A DNA stretch of 64,000 nucleotides from Chromobacterium subtsugae (GCF_001676875.1 NZ_JYKA01000002.1:186001-250000), one strand, 5' to 3'; positions 19,537 through 29,301 are shown, counted from the first letter of the stretch. Notes: generated from the letters alone by a model not told the origin. Made by a program: numbers and translations.

Positions 19537-20306
19537 GCTGGCTGCGCCGCCGCGCCGCGCTGATCCTGGCCAGCCTGGCGCTGGCCGGCCTGCTGCTGGC
19601 GCTGCCGCGCAGCGCCGCGCTGTTCCGCCTCGCCTTCCCGGAACTGGAGCGGCCGCTATACCTGCAGGACGACTTCGCCGCGCTGACCTTGTCCCATCTT
19701 GGCATCGTCGCGCTGTCCAGCGCGCTCGCGCTGCTGCTGGGCGGCGGCGCCGGGCTGTGGACCAGCCGCCCCGCCGGGCGTGAATTCCGCCCGCTGCTGG
19801 AATCGCTGTTGTCCCTCGCCCAATCGCTGCCGCCGGTGGCGGTGCTGGCGGCGACGGTGCCCTTGCTGGGCTTCGGCGCGCTGCCGGCGCTGGCGGCGCT
19901 GACGCTGTACAGCCTGCTGCCGATCGCCCACGCCACCCTGGCCGGCCTGGCCTCGGTGCCGCCGGACATGCGCGAAGTCGCCGCCGGCATCGGCATGAGC
20001 CGGCGGCAGATCCTGCTGCGGGTCGAGCTGCCGCTGGCCGCGCCGGTGATCCTGGCCGGCGTACGCACCGCGGTGGTGATCAATGTCGGCACCGCGGCGC
20101 TGGCCTCCACCGTCGGCGCCAAAACCCTGGGCCTGCCCATCATCGTCGGCCTGTCCGGCTTCAACACCGCCTACGTGATCCAGGGCGCGCTGCCGGTGGC
20201 GCTGCTGGCGATAGTCGTCGACCAGCTGTTCCAATGGCTGGACGATGCCGTCGCGCCGCAGCGTCAGCCGGCGGCGAACAAGGCTTCCGCCTCGGCGAAG
20301 CCGTAA
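19533..20306 (+). CDS. yehW: ABC transporter permease, YehW-like
   Basis: A 257-residue permease of the BPD_transp_1 family. SLAQSLPPVAVLAATVP and the coupling loop EVAAGIGMSRRQILLRVELP match the other permease of the operon. The ATG overlaps the yehX stop (ATGA). The 3' end overlaps the convergent PEP-mutase-like gene by 43 nt. Confidence 0.9.
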   Translation: MSWLRRRAALILASLALAGLLLALPRSAALFRLAFPELERPLYLQDDFAALTLSHLGIVALSSALALLLGGGAGLWTSRPAGREFRPLLESLLSLAQSLPPVAVLAATVPLLGFGALPALAALTLYSLLPIAHATLAGLASVPPDMREVAAGIGMSRRQILLRVELPLAAPVILAGVRTAVVINVGTAALASTVGAKTLGLPIIVGLSGFNTAYVIQGALPVALLAIVVDQLFQWLDDAVAPQRQPAANKASASAKP

Positions 20307-21100
20307 AAGTGCGCAGCCATGCTCGGCCAGACGCCCTGGGCGGCCTCGCGCGCCATCTCGCGCACCAGCCCCATGCTGGCCAGCATCGGCCCCACGCCCA
20401 GGCTGACCCGGCTCGCCCCGGCGGCAAACCAGGCCTCGGCCCCCGCCACCCCGGGCAGCGCCATCAGATTGAGCGGCCCGTTCAAGGCCGCCGCCAAGCG
20501 CGCCGCCAACGCCGCGTCGGCCAGCCCCGGCACAAACACCATGTCCGCGCCGGCCGCCAGGTAGGCATTGCCGCGCGCCACGGTCTGAGCCAGGCGCGCC
20601 TCCTCATCTCCGCCCAGGCCCAGCAGCCAGACATCGACGCGGGCATTGATCCACAAGGGCAGGCCGGCCTGCTCCGCCGCCCGGCGCGCGGCGGCGAGGC
20701 GCGCCGATTGCGCGGCGATGTCGAACAAGGGCTGCGCCAGCAGGCCATGGCCGTTGTCCTCCAGATTCACCCCCACCGCGCCGGCGGCAAGCGCGCCCTG
20801 CACTGTCAGCGCGACGTCCTCCGGCGCCAGGCCGTAGCCGGCCTCGATGTCGGCGCTGAGCGGCAGATCGACGCTCTGCGCGATGGCGGCGATCTCGCGC
20901 AGCATCGCCTCGCGGCCTAGGTGCTGGGCATCGTGGCAACCGCGGGCGTAAGCGATGCCGCCGCTGGTGGTGGCGATGGCCGGCAAGCCGGCGGCGGCGA
21001 ACAGCCGGGCGCTGGCGCAATCCCAGGCATTGGGCAGCAACAGGCGGCCCTGGCGGTTCAATTGGCGGAAATGATGAAACTGCTGAATGTCTGCGGCCAT
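20264..21100 (-). CDS. Isocitrate lyase/PEP mutase superfamily enzyme
   Basis: A 278-residue TIM-barrel protein. Motifs include LPNAWDCASARLFAAAG, TTSGGIAYARG, LPLSADIEAGYG (Mg-binding acids), GVNLEDNG and INARVDVWL. It lacks the KKCGH loop of isocitrate lyase, so it more likely belongs to the phosphonomutase/oxaloacetate-decarboxylase-like branch. The substrate is unknown. The 3' end overlaps the convergent yehW. Confidence 0.8.
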   Translation of the reverse strand: MAADIQQFHHFRQLNRQGRLLLPNAWDCASARLFAAAGLPAIATTSGGIAYARGCHDAQHLGREAMLREIAAIAQSVDLPLSADIEAGYGLAPEDVALTVQGALAAGAVGVNLEDNGHGLLAQPLFDIAAQSARLAAARRAAEQAGLPLWINARVDVWLLGLGGDEEARLAQTVARGNAYLAAGADMVFVPGLADAALAARLAAALNGPLNLMALPGVAGAEAWFAAGASRVSLGVGPMLASMGLVREMAREAAQGVWPSMAAHFYGFAEAEALFAAG

Positions 21101-21246
21101 GGCGCGCTCCGTGCGTCGGAAAAGGACAAGGCCCGCATCTTGCCGCCGCGCGCCGCCGCCGGCTGGCGGTTTTCGGACCTGGCCATCAAGCAGTCGGCGG
21201 CCGAAAACCGCTGGCCGGCATCGGCGTTTCGCTGGATGATGCGCGC

Positions 21247-22386
21247 ATGCGACTCGATCCCGACATCTGCTACCGCGCGCTGGCCAGCCGCGACGCCCGC
21301 TTCGACGGCCGCTTCTTCATCGGCGTGCGCACCACCGGCATCTACTGCCGGCCGATCTGCCCGGCGCGCACCGCCAAGCGCGAGAACGTGGACTTTTATC
21401 CCACGGCGGCGGCGGCGCAGGAAGCCGGCCTGCGGCCCTGCCTGCGTTGCCGGCCGGAAGCCGCGCCCGACTCCGGCGCCTGGCGCGGCGTGTCCAACAG
21501 CGGCCACAGCCATACCGTGGCGCGCGCGCTGGCCTGGATCGAGCGCGGCATGCTGGACGAGGCCAGCCTGGCCGAACTGTGCGACAAGCTGGGCGTGGGC
21601 GAGCGGCAACTGCGCCGGCTGTTCGCCGAACACGTCGGCGCGCCGCCGCTGGCGGTGGCGCAAACGCGGCGGGTGCTGCTGGCCAAGCAGCTGATCCACG
21701 AAACGCGGATGCCGCTGACCGACATCGCCTTCGCCGCCGGCTTCGGCAGCGTACGCCGCTTCAACGAGGTATTCCAGGCGCTGTACCGGCGGCCCCCCGG
21801 CGCGTTGCGCCGCGACGCCGGCGCCGCGCCGGCCGCGCCCGGCGAGATCACCCTGCTGCTGCGCTACCGGCCGCCCTACCACTGGCCGGCCATGCTGCTG
21901 CACCTGGCCGCCCACGCCATTCCCGGCGTGGAAACCGTGCAGGACGACGGCTATGCGCGGACCATCGCGTGGAACGGCGCCCGCGGCGAACTGGCGGTGC
22001 GTCCCGGCGCGGGCCACGCGCTGAGCGTCACCATCCGCTTCCCGCAACTGGCGGCGCTGCCGGCCATCCTGGCGCGGGTGCGGGCGATGTTCGATCTGGC
22101 GGCCGACCCCGCCATGATTGAGCGGCACCTATCCCAGGATCCGCGATTGGCGGGCCTGATCGCCGCGCGGCCCGGCCTGCGGCTGCCCGGCCGCTGGGAC
22201 GCGCCGGACGCCGCCGCGGATTCGGCGCAAGCCGAGCCGGATGCCTACCCGGCCGTTCGCCAACGCTTGCTGGAGGATTTAGGCCTGAGCGCCGCCGAGC
22301 GGGAACGGCTGCACAGGCGCGCCGAAGCCTGGCAGCCATGGCGCGCCTATGCGATTCAGCATTTGTGGACGGAAAGACACGCCTAG
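21247..22386 (+). CDS. Ada-AlkA fusion lacking the HhH-GPD glycosylase core
   Basis: 379 residues. The Ada-type zinc/methyl-acceptor domain (1-75) has Cys34, Cys38, Cys65 and Cys68. An AraC-type HTH follows (about 90-188), then the AlkA N-terminal domain (about 200-300). Full-length fusions are usually about 480-500 residues. Here the sequence passes from GLRLPGRWD (near 317) almost directly to the normal family C-terminus (AEAWQPWRAY). The helix-hairpin-helix region with its catalytic Asp is therefore missing, with no frameshift. Regulation and methyl sensing may survive, but base excision should not. Confidence 0.82.
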   Translation: MRLDPDICYRALASRDARFDGRFFIGVRTTGIYCRPICPARTAKRENVDFYPTAAAAQEAGLRPCLRCRPEAAPDSGAWRGVSNSGHSHTVARALAWIERGMLDEASLAELCDKLGVGERQLRRLFAEHVGAPPLAVAQTRRVLLAKQLIHETRMPLTDIAFAAGFGSVRRFNEVFQALYRRPPGALRRDAGAAPAAPGEITLLLRYRPPYHWPAMLLHLAAHAIPGVETVQDDGYARTIAWNGARGELAVRPGAGHALSVTIRFPQLAALPAILARVRAMFDLAADPAMIERHLSQDPRLAGLIAARPGLRLPGRWDAPDAAADSAQAEPDAYPAVRQRLLEDLGLSAAERERLHRRAEAWQPWRAYAIQHLWTERHA

Positions 22387-22407
22387 CCGTCGGCCCGGGG
22401 GCGAACG

Positions 22408-24162
22408 CTAGGACATCTGCCGCTTCAGCACCGCGCGCAAGCGGTTGAAGTCGAAAGGCTTTTCCAGCCGCTCGGCGAAACAGGCGGAGCGGGGGTCGGC
22501 GTATTCTTCCGGGTAGGCGGTCATGGCGATGATGCTGGCCTGCTGGTTGTTGCGGCTTTTCCGGATGAACTCCAGCACGCTGTAGCCGCTTTCGTTGCCC
22601 AGCTGCATGTCCAGCAGGATGGCGTCGAACGGCCGCTGCTGCACCTGCTGGCAGGCCTCGGCCACCGAACTGGCCATCACCACCGCGTAGCCGTCCAGGC
22701 TCAGGCAGTCGGCGAAAGGCTCGCGGATGTTCTGGTCGTCGTCCACCAGCAGCACCGAACGCTCATGGCCACCCTCTTCCGGCTGGATGCGCACCGGCAG
22801 CCTGACGATGAACTCCGAGCCGCGGCCCTCCTCGCTGTTCAGCTCGATCTCGCCCCCCAGCAGGCTGACCAGCTCCTTGACGATGGCCAGCCCCAGGCCG
22901 CTGCTGCCCGGCCGGCGCTGCTTGCCCTGGAAGAAGGGCTGGAAAATCCGCGACTGGTAGTCGGCGGGGATGCCCACCCCGGTATCGCGCACCCGGATTT
23001 CCAGATGATGGAATCCGCGCACCCCGTCCACCCGGGCCGTCACCGACACCTCGCCGTGATCGGTATAGCGGATGGCGTTGGCCAGCAGGTTGCCGACGAC
23101 CTGCCGCAGCCGGTTGCCGTCCAGGGTGGCGGTCTCCGGCAGATTGGCCATCGCGAAATGCAGCCGCAGCCCCTTGCCTTCCAGCTGCACCCGGTAGGCG
23201 TCCACCACCTCGGTCAGGATGCCTGCCAGGCTGACGTCCTCGGGATGCAGCCTGAGCTGCATATTGTTGATGGCGGAAATGTCCATGATGTCGCGCACCT
23301 GGCTCAGCAGATGGCTCATGCTGGCCTTCAGCCGCATCAGGTTGGCGTGGATGCGATTGCCGGGCTGCACATCCAGCTCCATCAGCTCGACGCACACTTG
23401 CATGGTCTGCAGCGGCGAGCGGATTTCGTGGCTGATGGTGGCGAGAAAGGTGGTGCGGTCCAGCTCGGCCGACACCGTGGCCTTGTGCGCCGCCCTTTCC
23501 TTCTCCAGCAGCGCCTGGCGCGAAGCCACGTCGCGGCGCGCCCGGCGGTAGCTCGACAGCAGCACCCAGATGACGATGACGATGCCGCCCCACAACGCGA
23601 ACCACAACGAAAACACCAGCCGCTTGCGTTCCAGATCCTTGTTGCGCTCATCGCGGAACGACACTTCCGACATCCGCGACTGCACCGCGAACTCGGCCAG
23701 CCGCGGCCGAATGTCGTCGATCTGGTCGATATGCCGCTGCGCCGAATCCCGGCTCAGATGGCCGATATTGCCGTCGCGGAAGAAATTGCCCAGCATGTCG
23801 GCGGTTTCGCGGAAGCCCGGCACCGCGTTCAGCATGCCGTGCAGGGTCGACGGCGTGACATAGTCCTGATAGCGGCTTTTGGCGATCTCCAGCCGGATGT
23901 CTGCCTGCTCCGGGCTGATTTCGCCGGCCTTCAGCCGCACCAGCTCGGCGCGCGAGCGCTCCAGCGCGATCTGCAGCTGCGCCACCGACCAATACAGGTC
24001 CTCGCTGCGGCCATCGAATTTCTTGATCGCGGCGTAACGGTCCACCGCGATATACATGCTGATGGAGACCAGCAGGACAACCAGCCAGAATATCGGGGAC
24101 AAACCCCAGAGCAGCCAGGACGGCTGCTTGCTCGCACTGCTTTCGCCATCTGCCATATTCAT
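22408..24162 (-). CDS. Hybrid sensor histidine kinase with C-terminal receiver
   Basis: 584 residues. Two membrane helices (about 16-40 and 182-203) enclose a periplasmic sensor of about 140 residues. A HisKA domain follows with phospho-His near 245 (ATISHEIRSP), then a HATPase domain (NAIRYTDHG, RDTGVGIP, GSSGLGLAIVKE) and a receiver with Asp near 518 (ILLDMQLGN). Because the receiver is C-terminal, signal probably passes through a separate Hpt protein. The small exported gene just upstream is separated by 16 nt and may feed its periplasmic sensor. Confidence 0.9.
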   Translation of the reverse strand: MNMADGESSASKQPSWLLWGLSPIFWLVVLLVSISMYIAVDRYAAIKKFDGRSEDLYWSVAQLQIALERSRAELVRLKAGEISPEQADIRLEIAKSRYQDYVTPSTLHGMLNAVPGFRETADMLGNFFRDGNIGHLSRDSAQRHIDQIDDIRPRLAEFAVQSRMSEVSFRDERNKDLERKRLVFSLWFALWGGIVIVIWVLLSSYRRARRDVASRQALLEKERAAHKATVSAELDRTTFLATISHEIRSPLQTMQVCVELMELDVQPGNRIHANLMRLKASMSHLLSQVRDIMDISAINNMQLRLHPEDVSLAGILTEVVDAYRVQLEGKGLRLHFAMANLPETATLDGNRLRQVVGNLLANAIRYTDHGEVSVTARVDGVRGFHHLEIRVRDTGVGIPADYQSRIFQPFFQGKQRRPGSSGLGLAIVKELVSLLGGEIELNSEEGRGSEFIVRLPVRIQPEEGGHERSVLLVDDDQNIREPFADCLSLDGYAVVMASSVAEACQQVQQRPFDAILLDMQLGNESGYSVLEFIRKSRNNQQASIIAMTAYPEEYADPRSACFAERLEKPFDFNRLRAVLKRQMS

Positions 24163-24178
24163 CGCGCCAGAATGAGCC

Positions 24179-24673
24179 TCAATAAACCGTGATCCGATAC
24201 ACCTGCCAGATCAATTTCGCATCCAGCAGCGGTCCCCTTTCCTCCGCCGGCATGTCCGGCAGCGGATACATCAGCCACAGCGGCCCGCGCTCCTTGATCG
24301 CCATCGGCTTGTGATTGAACGAACGGGCCAGAATCACATTGTATTTTTCCAGTTCGTCGCGGCTCACCGTATAGGCGTAATCGTTCAAGGCGACGAATTT
24401 CACCTGCCCGCCCCTGGCTTCGACGCGGCGCAGGATATCCCGCATCAGCGGCCCGGAAAAAACCGCCTCCGGCGTCCAGCTGGTGCGGGTGGTGATGGCG
24501 TGCTGCGACAAAGCCTGCAAGTCGCTTTCGCGGAATTCGTATGTCCGGCTTTTATTATTCGTCCATTTCCCGATCTGGCCGGAAACGGTCAGTATCACCG
24601 GGTCTTCCGCCGCCAGCGCCGCGCCGCTTGCCATCAAAATGCCGAATAACACCCCCAGCCATCTGCGCAACAT
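24179..24673 (-). CDS. Secreted molybdopterin-oxidoreductase-fold protein without cysteine
   Basis: 164 residues with a signal peptide (cleavage near GAALAAED). The body resembles a trimmed Oxidored_molyb (sulphite oxidase-like) domain: VILTVSGQIGKWTN, FSGPLMRDIL, VKFVALNDYAYTVSRDEL and RGPLWLMYPLP. There is no cysteine in the whole protein, so the residue that ligates molybdenum in active members is absent. With the kinase gene 16 nt downstream, a periplasmic ligand-sensing role is more plausible than catalysis. This is inference. Confidence 0.68.
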   Translation of the reverse strand: MLRRWLGVLFGILMASGAALAAEDPVILTVSGQIGKWTNNKSRTYEFRESDLQALSQHAITTRTSWTPEAVFSGPLMRDILRRVEARGGQVKFVALNDYAYTVSRDELEKYNVILARSFNHKPMAIKERGPLWLMYPLPDMPAEERGPLLDAKLIWQVYRITVY

Positions 24674-24914
24674 GAAATCCTTTCAATGGGAAACATAATG
24701 ACCAGCACGATTCAAAAATCAGTACAGCCGGCAAGGCGGCCGCGGTAATGCCGGGACTGGCGCCCAATCGCCAGGACAAGGCCATATTGCGGCGTCAGCG
24801 CGTATCTTATTCCAAAATTCATAAAAATTGACCGGCTCGCTATTCATTTTCCATGCTGCGCCATGAATGCCAAATGACTTGACAGCGCGAGTGCGGCGAT
24901 ATTGCGCCGACGCA

Positions 24915-24940
24915 AAGAAAAAGCCCCGCCAGGCGGGGCT
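24915..24940 (-). terminator. mnmE terminator
   Basis: The stem AGCCCCGCC/GGCGGGGCT has A-rich plus-strand flank that reads as a T tract on the minus strand, just after the mnmE stop. Confidence 0.8.
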
Positions 24941-24963
24941 GATGCGCGATTCGCGGCGGCGGC

Positions 24964-26316
24964 TTACTTGCCGATGCAGAAGCGGGAGAAGATCACGCCC
25001 AGCAGGTCGTCGGCGCTGAATTCGCCGGTGATCTCGGACAGCGCGTTCTGCGCCATCCGCAATTCCTCGGCGAAGATCTCCACCTGTTCCCAATCGGCGT
25101 GAGCCAGCTCCAGGTGCTCGGCGGCGCGGGCGATCGCATCCAGGTGGCGCTGGCGCGCCAGGAACACGCCCTCGTCGGCGCCGCTGTAGCCTATCATCTC
25201 CAGCAGCTTGGCCTTCAGCACGTCCACGCCCTGGTGGGTGCGGGCCGACAGCCGCACCAGCGGGTGGCCGTTTTCCACCGACAGGCCCGCCGCTTCGCCA
25301 GACAGGTCCACCTTGTTGAAGACCTGCACCCTGGGCAGCGCCGGCGGCAGCCGCTCCAGGATGGCCTGCACCTCGGCGGTCAGGCCTTCGCGGCTGTCCA
25401 CCAGCAGCAGGGCCAGATCGGCGCGCTCCACCGCCTGCCAGGTGCGCTCGATGCCTATCTTCTCCACCACGTCGTCGGTGTCGCGCAGGCCGGCGGTGTC
25501 GATGATGTGCACCGGCACGCCGTCGATGACGATTTCCTCGCGCACGGTGTCGCGGGTGGTGCCGGCGATATCGGTGACGATGGCGATGTCGTCGCCGGCC
25601 AGCGCGTTCATCAGGCTGGACTTGCCGACATTGGGCTGGCCCACCAGCACCACGTGCATGCCCTCGCGCAGGATGGCGCCCTGCTTGGCGGTGGCCTGCA
25701 CCTGCACCAGCCGGTCGCGCAACCGCATGAGCTTGCCCAGCGCGTCGGCCTGCTTGAGAAAGTCGATTTCCTCTTCCGGGAAGTCCAGCGTGGCTTCCAC
25801 CAGCATGCGCAGGGTGATCAGTTCGTCCACCAGCACGTGGATCTCTTTGGAAAACGCGCCCTTCAGCGATTTGAGCGCGCTCCTGGCGGCGGTTTCGCTG
25901 CTGGCGTCGATCAGGTCGGCCACGCTTTCCGCCTGCGCCAGATCGAGCTTGTCGTTCAGGAAGGCCCGCTTGGTGAATTCACCCGGTTCGGCCAGGCGCG
26001 CGCCCAGCTCCACGCAGCGCGCCAGCAGCATCTTCATCACCACCGGCCCGCCGTGGCCCTGCAGCTCCAGCACGTCTTCGCCGGTGAAGCTGTTCGGCCC
26101 CGGGAAGTACAGCAGCAGGCCGTTGTCGATGGCCTGGCCGTGGGCATCGAAAAAGTCGGTGTAGGTGGCATAGCGCGGCTTGGGCGACTTGCCGCCGGAA
26201 ATGGCCTGCGCGAACGGCAGCAGGTCCTTGCCGGAGACGCGGATCACGCCGACGCCGCCGCGGCCCGGAGCGGTGGCGACCGCGCAGATGGTGGCGGGGG
26301 TGTAACTGAGGTTCAT
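24964..26316 (-). CDS. mnmE: MnmE/TrmE, tRNA modification GTPase
   Basis: 450 residues. The tetrahydrofolate-binding N-domain (about 1-120, [15 protein letters not shown]) is followed by a helical domain with an inserted G domain (about 220-375: [34 protein letters not shown]). The C-terminus is the invariant CIGK, whose Cys is needed for wobble-uridine modification with MnmG. The start at 26316 (MNLSYTP) has AAGGA six bases upstream. This is the distal gene of the rpmH-rnpA-yidD-yidC-mnmE block. Confidence 0.96.
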   Translation of the reverse strand: MNLSYTPATICAVATAPGRGGVGVIRVSGKDLLPFAQAISGGKSPKPRYATYTDFFDAHGQAIDNGLLLYFPGPNSFTGEDVLELQGHGGPVVMKMLLARCVELGARLAEPGEFTKRAFLNDKLDLAQAESVADLIDASSETAARSALKSLKGAFSKEIHVLVDELITLRMLVEATLDFPEEEIDFLKQADALGKLMRLRDRLVQVQATAKQGAILREGMHVVLVGQPNVGKSSLMNALAGDDIAIVTDIAGTTRDTVREEIVIDGVPVHIIDTAGLRDTDDVVEKIGIERTWQAVERADLALLLVDSREGLTAEVQAILERLPPALPRVQVFNKVDLSGEAAGLSVENGHPLVRLSARTHQGVDVLKAKLLEMIGYSGADEGVFLARQRHLDAIARAAEHLELAHADWEQVEIFAEELRMAQNALSEITGEFSADDLLGVIFSRFCIGK

Positions 26317-26577
26317 CGACATTCCTTGATGGCTTGGCCGCGATTTATCTGCCTGCTGCTGGCTGGCGGTGGAAGCTGCCTGCATCGCTCCGGCCCTCTC
26401 CCCCAGAGAGAGCGGGCGCCCGCTCATGCGTTCTGGCGCAGACATCGCGACGCATTCACTGCTTCCATTATCCCGCAATTCCAGCGCTTCGAAGCGGCTT
26501 TCGCTGCGAATGGATCCTGGCAAGCCGAAGTCCGGCCTCTTGATTATGAGCGAGAGGGGGCCGGCGGCCCGGCCAGC
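26317..26577. other. Intergenic gap between yidC and mnmE
   Basis: No convincing gene here. There is an imperfect inverted repeat, CCGGCCCTCTCCCC near 26390 and GAGAGGGGGCCGG near 26552. It could be a decayed dispersed intergenic element. Both strands were read and neither open frame resembles a protein. Confidence 0.5.
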
Positions 26578-26602
26578 AAAAAACCCGGCCTGGGGCCGGG
26601 TT
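26578..26602 (-). terminator. yidC terminator
   Basis: The stem AACCCGGCC/GGCCGGGTT is preceded by a run of A on the plus strand (T tract on the minus strand), about 25 nt past the yidC stop. mnmE therefore probably has its own promoter. Confidence 0.8.
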
Positions 26603-26626
26603 CGGTCAGCAGTCCAGACTCAGCGC

Positions 26627-28258
26627 TTACGATTGCAGCGCGGCCTTGTTCTGCTTGTTGATGTTGCGGTTGATGTACCACTGCTGGCTCATCGACAGCA
26701 CGTTGTTGACCACGTAGTACAGCACCAGGCCGGCCGGGAAGAAGAAGAACAGCGCCGAGAAGGCCAGCGGCATGATCTTCATCATCTTCGCCTGCATCGG
26801 GTCGGCCGGCGGCGGGTTCAGGAAGGTCTGCAGGAACATGGTGGCGGTCATCAGCACCGGCAGCACGAAGTACGGGTCCGGGCGGGCCAGGTCGGTGTAC
26901 CACAGCACCCACGGCGCGCCGCGCAGCTCTACCGAGGCCAGCAGCGCCCAATAGAGGCCGATGAACACCGGAATCTGGATCAGCATCGGCAGGCAGCCGC
27001 CCAGCGGGTTGACCTTCTCGGTCTTGTACATCTCCATCACCGCCTGCTGGAACTTCATGCGGTCGTCGCCGTATTGTTCCTTCATCCGCTCCAGACGCGG
27101 CGCCAGCGCCTTCATCTTGGCCATCGAACGGTAGGACGCCGCGGTCAGCGGGTAGAACACCGCCTTGATGGTCAGCGTCAGCAGGATGATCGCCCAGCCC
27201 CAGTTGTTCACCAGCGCGTGCAGCTTCACCAGCAGCCAGAACAGCGGCGAGGAGAAGATGTAGAAGATGCCGAAGTCCTTGGCGTATTCCATGCCGTCGG
27301 CCAGCTTGGAGATGATGCTGTACTCTTCCGGACCGGCGTACAGCGGCACGCTCACGCTCAGGCTCTTGCCCGGGGCGATGGTGGCGTAGTCAACCAGCGC
27401 GGCGGCGGAGTTCAGGCCGTTGCTCTGCTTCAGCTCGAAGCGGCAGGACTTGTCGTCCTTGCACACCGAGGCGGCGTCCAGCGGCTTCAGGATCCAGGCG
27501 GACATGAAGTAGTGCTGCACCATCGCCACCCAGCCGTCGGTGGTGGTCTTGGCGTAGTCGCCCTTGCCCTTGGCCAGGTCGTCGAAGCTCACCTTCTGGA
27601 ACTTGTGCTCGGAGGTGTACACGGCCGGGCCGGTGTAGGTGTGGGCCATGCGGCCTTCGCCTTCCGGCGCCTGGCTGTCGCGCAGCAGGCGGTAGTAGGC
27701 GGTGGGCGCGACCGGGGCGGAGCCGCCGTTGACGATGTCGTAGCGGACGCCGATCTCGTAGCTGCCCTTGCTGAAGGTGTAGACCTTGCTCACCTTGACG
27801 CCGTTGGCGTCCGGCGCAGTCAGCTTCACTTCCAGCTTGTCGCCGGTCAGCTGGTAGCTGGACTGGGCGGCGGTGAAAACGGTTTTGTGGGTGGGCAGCG
27901 CCGGGTTGCTGGCTGCCACCAGGCCGGTTTGCGCCACGTAGGTGCGCTTGGCGTCGTCCTCGAACAGCTGGAACGGCTTGCCGTGTTCTTCTGCGGCGGC
28001 GTGCTTCAGCAGCTGCAGCGAGCGCAGATCGCCGCCGACGGTGTCGATTTCAGCCTCGACCAGATCGGTCTTGACGTGGATGCGCTGGCCGCGGGTCAGC
28101 TTGTTGACGTCGGCCGGCTGCTGCGCATTGCTCGCGCCCGCGGCGGCCTGGGTCTGTGCCGCCTGCTGCTGGCTGTGCTTGGGCATGAAATATTCATTCC
28201 AGCCAAACAGAATGCCCACGGACAGTAAAACGAAGATTATGAGTCGCTTGGAATCCAT
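26627..28258 (-). CDS. yidC: YidC, membrane protein insertase
   Basis: 543 residues. An N-terminal signal-anchor ([16 protein letters not shown]) is followed by a large periplasmic beta-sandwich (about 50-330) and the conserved membrane core (about 350-530). The core contains [10 protein letters not shown]-like sequence ([17 protein letters not shown]), [17 protein letters not shown] and the final [12 protein letters not shown]. YidC inserts and folds inner-membrane proteins with or without SecYEG. Gene order with yidD, rnpA and rpmH is the standard one. Confidence 0.97.
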   Translation of the reverse strand: MDSKRLIIFVLLSVGILFGWNEYFMPKHSQQQAAQTQAAAGASNAQQPADVNKLTRGQRIHVKTDLVEAEIDTVGGDLRSLQLLKHAAAEEHGKPFQLFEDDAKRTYVAQTGLVAASNPALPTHKTVFTAAQSSYQLTGDKLEVKLTAPDANGVKVSKVYTFSKGSYEIGVRYDIVNGGSAPVAPTAYYRLLRDSQAPEGEGRMAHTYTGPAVYTSEHKFQKVSFDDLAKGKGDYAKTTTDGWVAMVQHYFMSAWILKPLDAASVCKDDKSCRFELKQSNGLNSAAALVDYATIAPGKSLSVSVPLYAGPEEYSIISKLADGMEYAKDFGIFYIFSSPLFWLLVKLHALVNNWGWAIILLTLTIKAVFYPLTAASYRSMAKMKALAPRLERMKEQYGDDRMKFQQAVMEMYKTEKVNPLGGCLPMLIQIPVFIGLYWALLASVELRGAPWVLWYTDLARPDPYFVLPVLMTATMFLQTFLNPPPADPMQAKMMKIMPLAFSALFFFFPAGLVLYYVVNNVLSMSQQWYINRNINKQNKAALQS

Positions 28259-28276
28259 CTCTCGATACCGGAAAGT

Positions 28277-28486
28277 TCAGGGAACCGGGTCATAGCCGCT
28301 GCCGCCCCAGGGGTGGCAACGTCCGATGCGTCTGGCGGCGAGCCAGCCGCCCTTGAGTGCGCCATGTTTCCTCACCGCCTCGATCGCATAGCTGGAACAG
28401 GTGGGCTGATAGCGGCAGCGCGGCGGCAGCCACGGGCTGATAGCCAGCTGGTAAAAGCGGATCAGGAGGATGAGGATGCGTGACAT
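28277..28486 (-). CDS. yidD: YidD, membrane protein insertion efficiency factor
   Basis: 69 residues. The family signature is clear: [20 protein letters not shown], then SSYAIEAV and a C-terminal [13 protein letters not shown]. An amphipathic N-terminal helix places it at the inner membrane. It starts inside rnpA (25-nt overlap) and ends 18 nt before yidC. Confidence 0.95.
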   Translation of the reverse strand: MSRILILLIRFYQLAISPWLPPRCRYQPTCSSYAIEAVRKHGALKGGWLAARRIGRCHPWGGSGYDPVP

Positions 28487-28827
28487 CGTGCCAGTTTAGC
28501 AAACAGAGCCGACAAAGCTGTGACAGCTTCGCCGCGTTGCTCTCGGGTGAATGCCAGCTTGGCCCGCACCACGTAGTCCACGCCGCCCAGCTCTTGCCGA
28601 TGCAGGCGGAACCACTCGCGCACGCAGCGCTTGATGTAATTGCGGCGCACCGCCCGCTTGGCCACCTTTTTGCCGACCACCAGCCCTACGCGGGGATGGT
28701 CAAGCCCGTTGGGGCGGACATACACCTGGAAGAACGCATTGCTGCGTTGTTGCCGCAAACTAAAAACGGATGAAAAATCATCCGTTTTTAACAGCCGGTG
28801 CGCACGGCGAAAGCGGTAAGCCGACAA
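28462..28827 (-). CDS. rnpA: RnpA, ribonuclease P protein component
   Basis: 121 residues. The RNR-type motif [21 protein letters not shown] that binds the RNase P RNA and precursor tRNA leader is present, after RVGLVVGKK. The N-terminus [18 protein letters not shown] is typical. It lies five bases after rpmH on the same strand and overlaps yidD. Confidence 0.96.
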   Translation of the reverse strand: MSAYRFRRAHRLLKTDDFSSVFSLRQQRSNAFFQVYVRPNGLDHPRVGLVVGKKVAKRAVRRNYIKRCVREWFRLHRQELGGVDYVVRAKLAFTREQRGEAVTALSALFAKLARCHASSSS

Positions 28828-28832
28828 GGGGC

Positions 28833-28967
28833 TTATACGGCCAGCTTCTTGCGGCCCTTGGAGCGGCGAGCGGCGATGACGGCGCGGCCACCGCGGGTCT
28901 TCATGCGGACCAGGAAGCCGTGAGTGCGTTTGCGACGGGTATTGGAAGGCTGGTAAGTACGTTTCAT
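28833..28967 (-). CDS. rpmH: RpmH, 50S ribosomal protein L34
   Basis: 44 residues, [20 protein letters not shown] to SKGRKKLAV, the standard length and sequence of L34. The start at 28967 is fixed by the family. It is the first gene of the minus-strand block and has a good promoter upstream. Confidence 0.97.
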   Translation of the reverse strand: MKRTYQPSNTRRKRTHGFLVRMKTRGGRAVIAARRSKGRKKLAV

Positions 28968-29006
28968 GATATGGGTTTCCTGTTTCGAAACGGAAATAAA
29001 CGCGTG

Positions 29007-29035
29007 ATTTGACTCGAAATCGGCGGCTTTGTCAA
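29007..29035 (-). promoter_or_regulatory. rpmH promoter
   Basis: Read on the minus strand, a consensus TTGACA (-35, 29035-29030) and TCAAAT (-10, 29012-29007) are separated by 17 nt, about 40 nt before the rpmH start. Confidence 0.65.
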
Positions 29036-29055
29036 CGAGGAATTTTCTGCCACCC

Positions 29056-29064
29056 TGTGGATAA
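29056..29064 (-). promoter_or_regulatory. DnaA box
   Basis: TGTGGATAA on the plus strand is a perfect consensus TTATCCACA on the minus strand. It sits where a -35 element would lie for a candidate -10 TAGAAT at 29081-29086, which fits autorepression of dnaA. The repression is inferred. Confidence 0.75.
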
Positions 29065-29301
29065 CTTTGCAAAAAACCGTTAGAATGTCTGGGCTTATCG
29101 TTGCCGTCCGGCTGCACAACAAATGAACGCACCCAGGGCCCACAACCCGCCGCGTCCAAACCACCGCAGCCTGCCGGCCGCTTCCATGCCGAACACCCGC
29201 CGCCTGCGCCGCCTTGCTCTATAAAGGTCGCAGGCGGCCTCTCCCGCTGTTGCAAGCCTTGCGCCGGCAGCGGGTTTTTCGCTTTCACTTGCGTGTATGT
29301 A

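Larger units (their letters stand above)
28968..29301. other. rpmH-dnaA intergenic control region
   Basis: A 334-nt gap between divergent rpmH and dnaA. It holds the rpmH promoter and one consensus DnaA box. A C/G-rich stretch (29110-29290) precedes dnaA and shows no supported gene. Only one clear DnaA box is visible, so this looks more like a dnaA control region than a full multi-box origin. Confidence 0.6.

Noticed and set aside
26390-26564. Imperfect inverted CCGGCCCTCTCCCC elements as a possible mobile repeat
   Set aside because: Only one imperfect pair is present in the window, so a repeat family cannot be shown.
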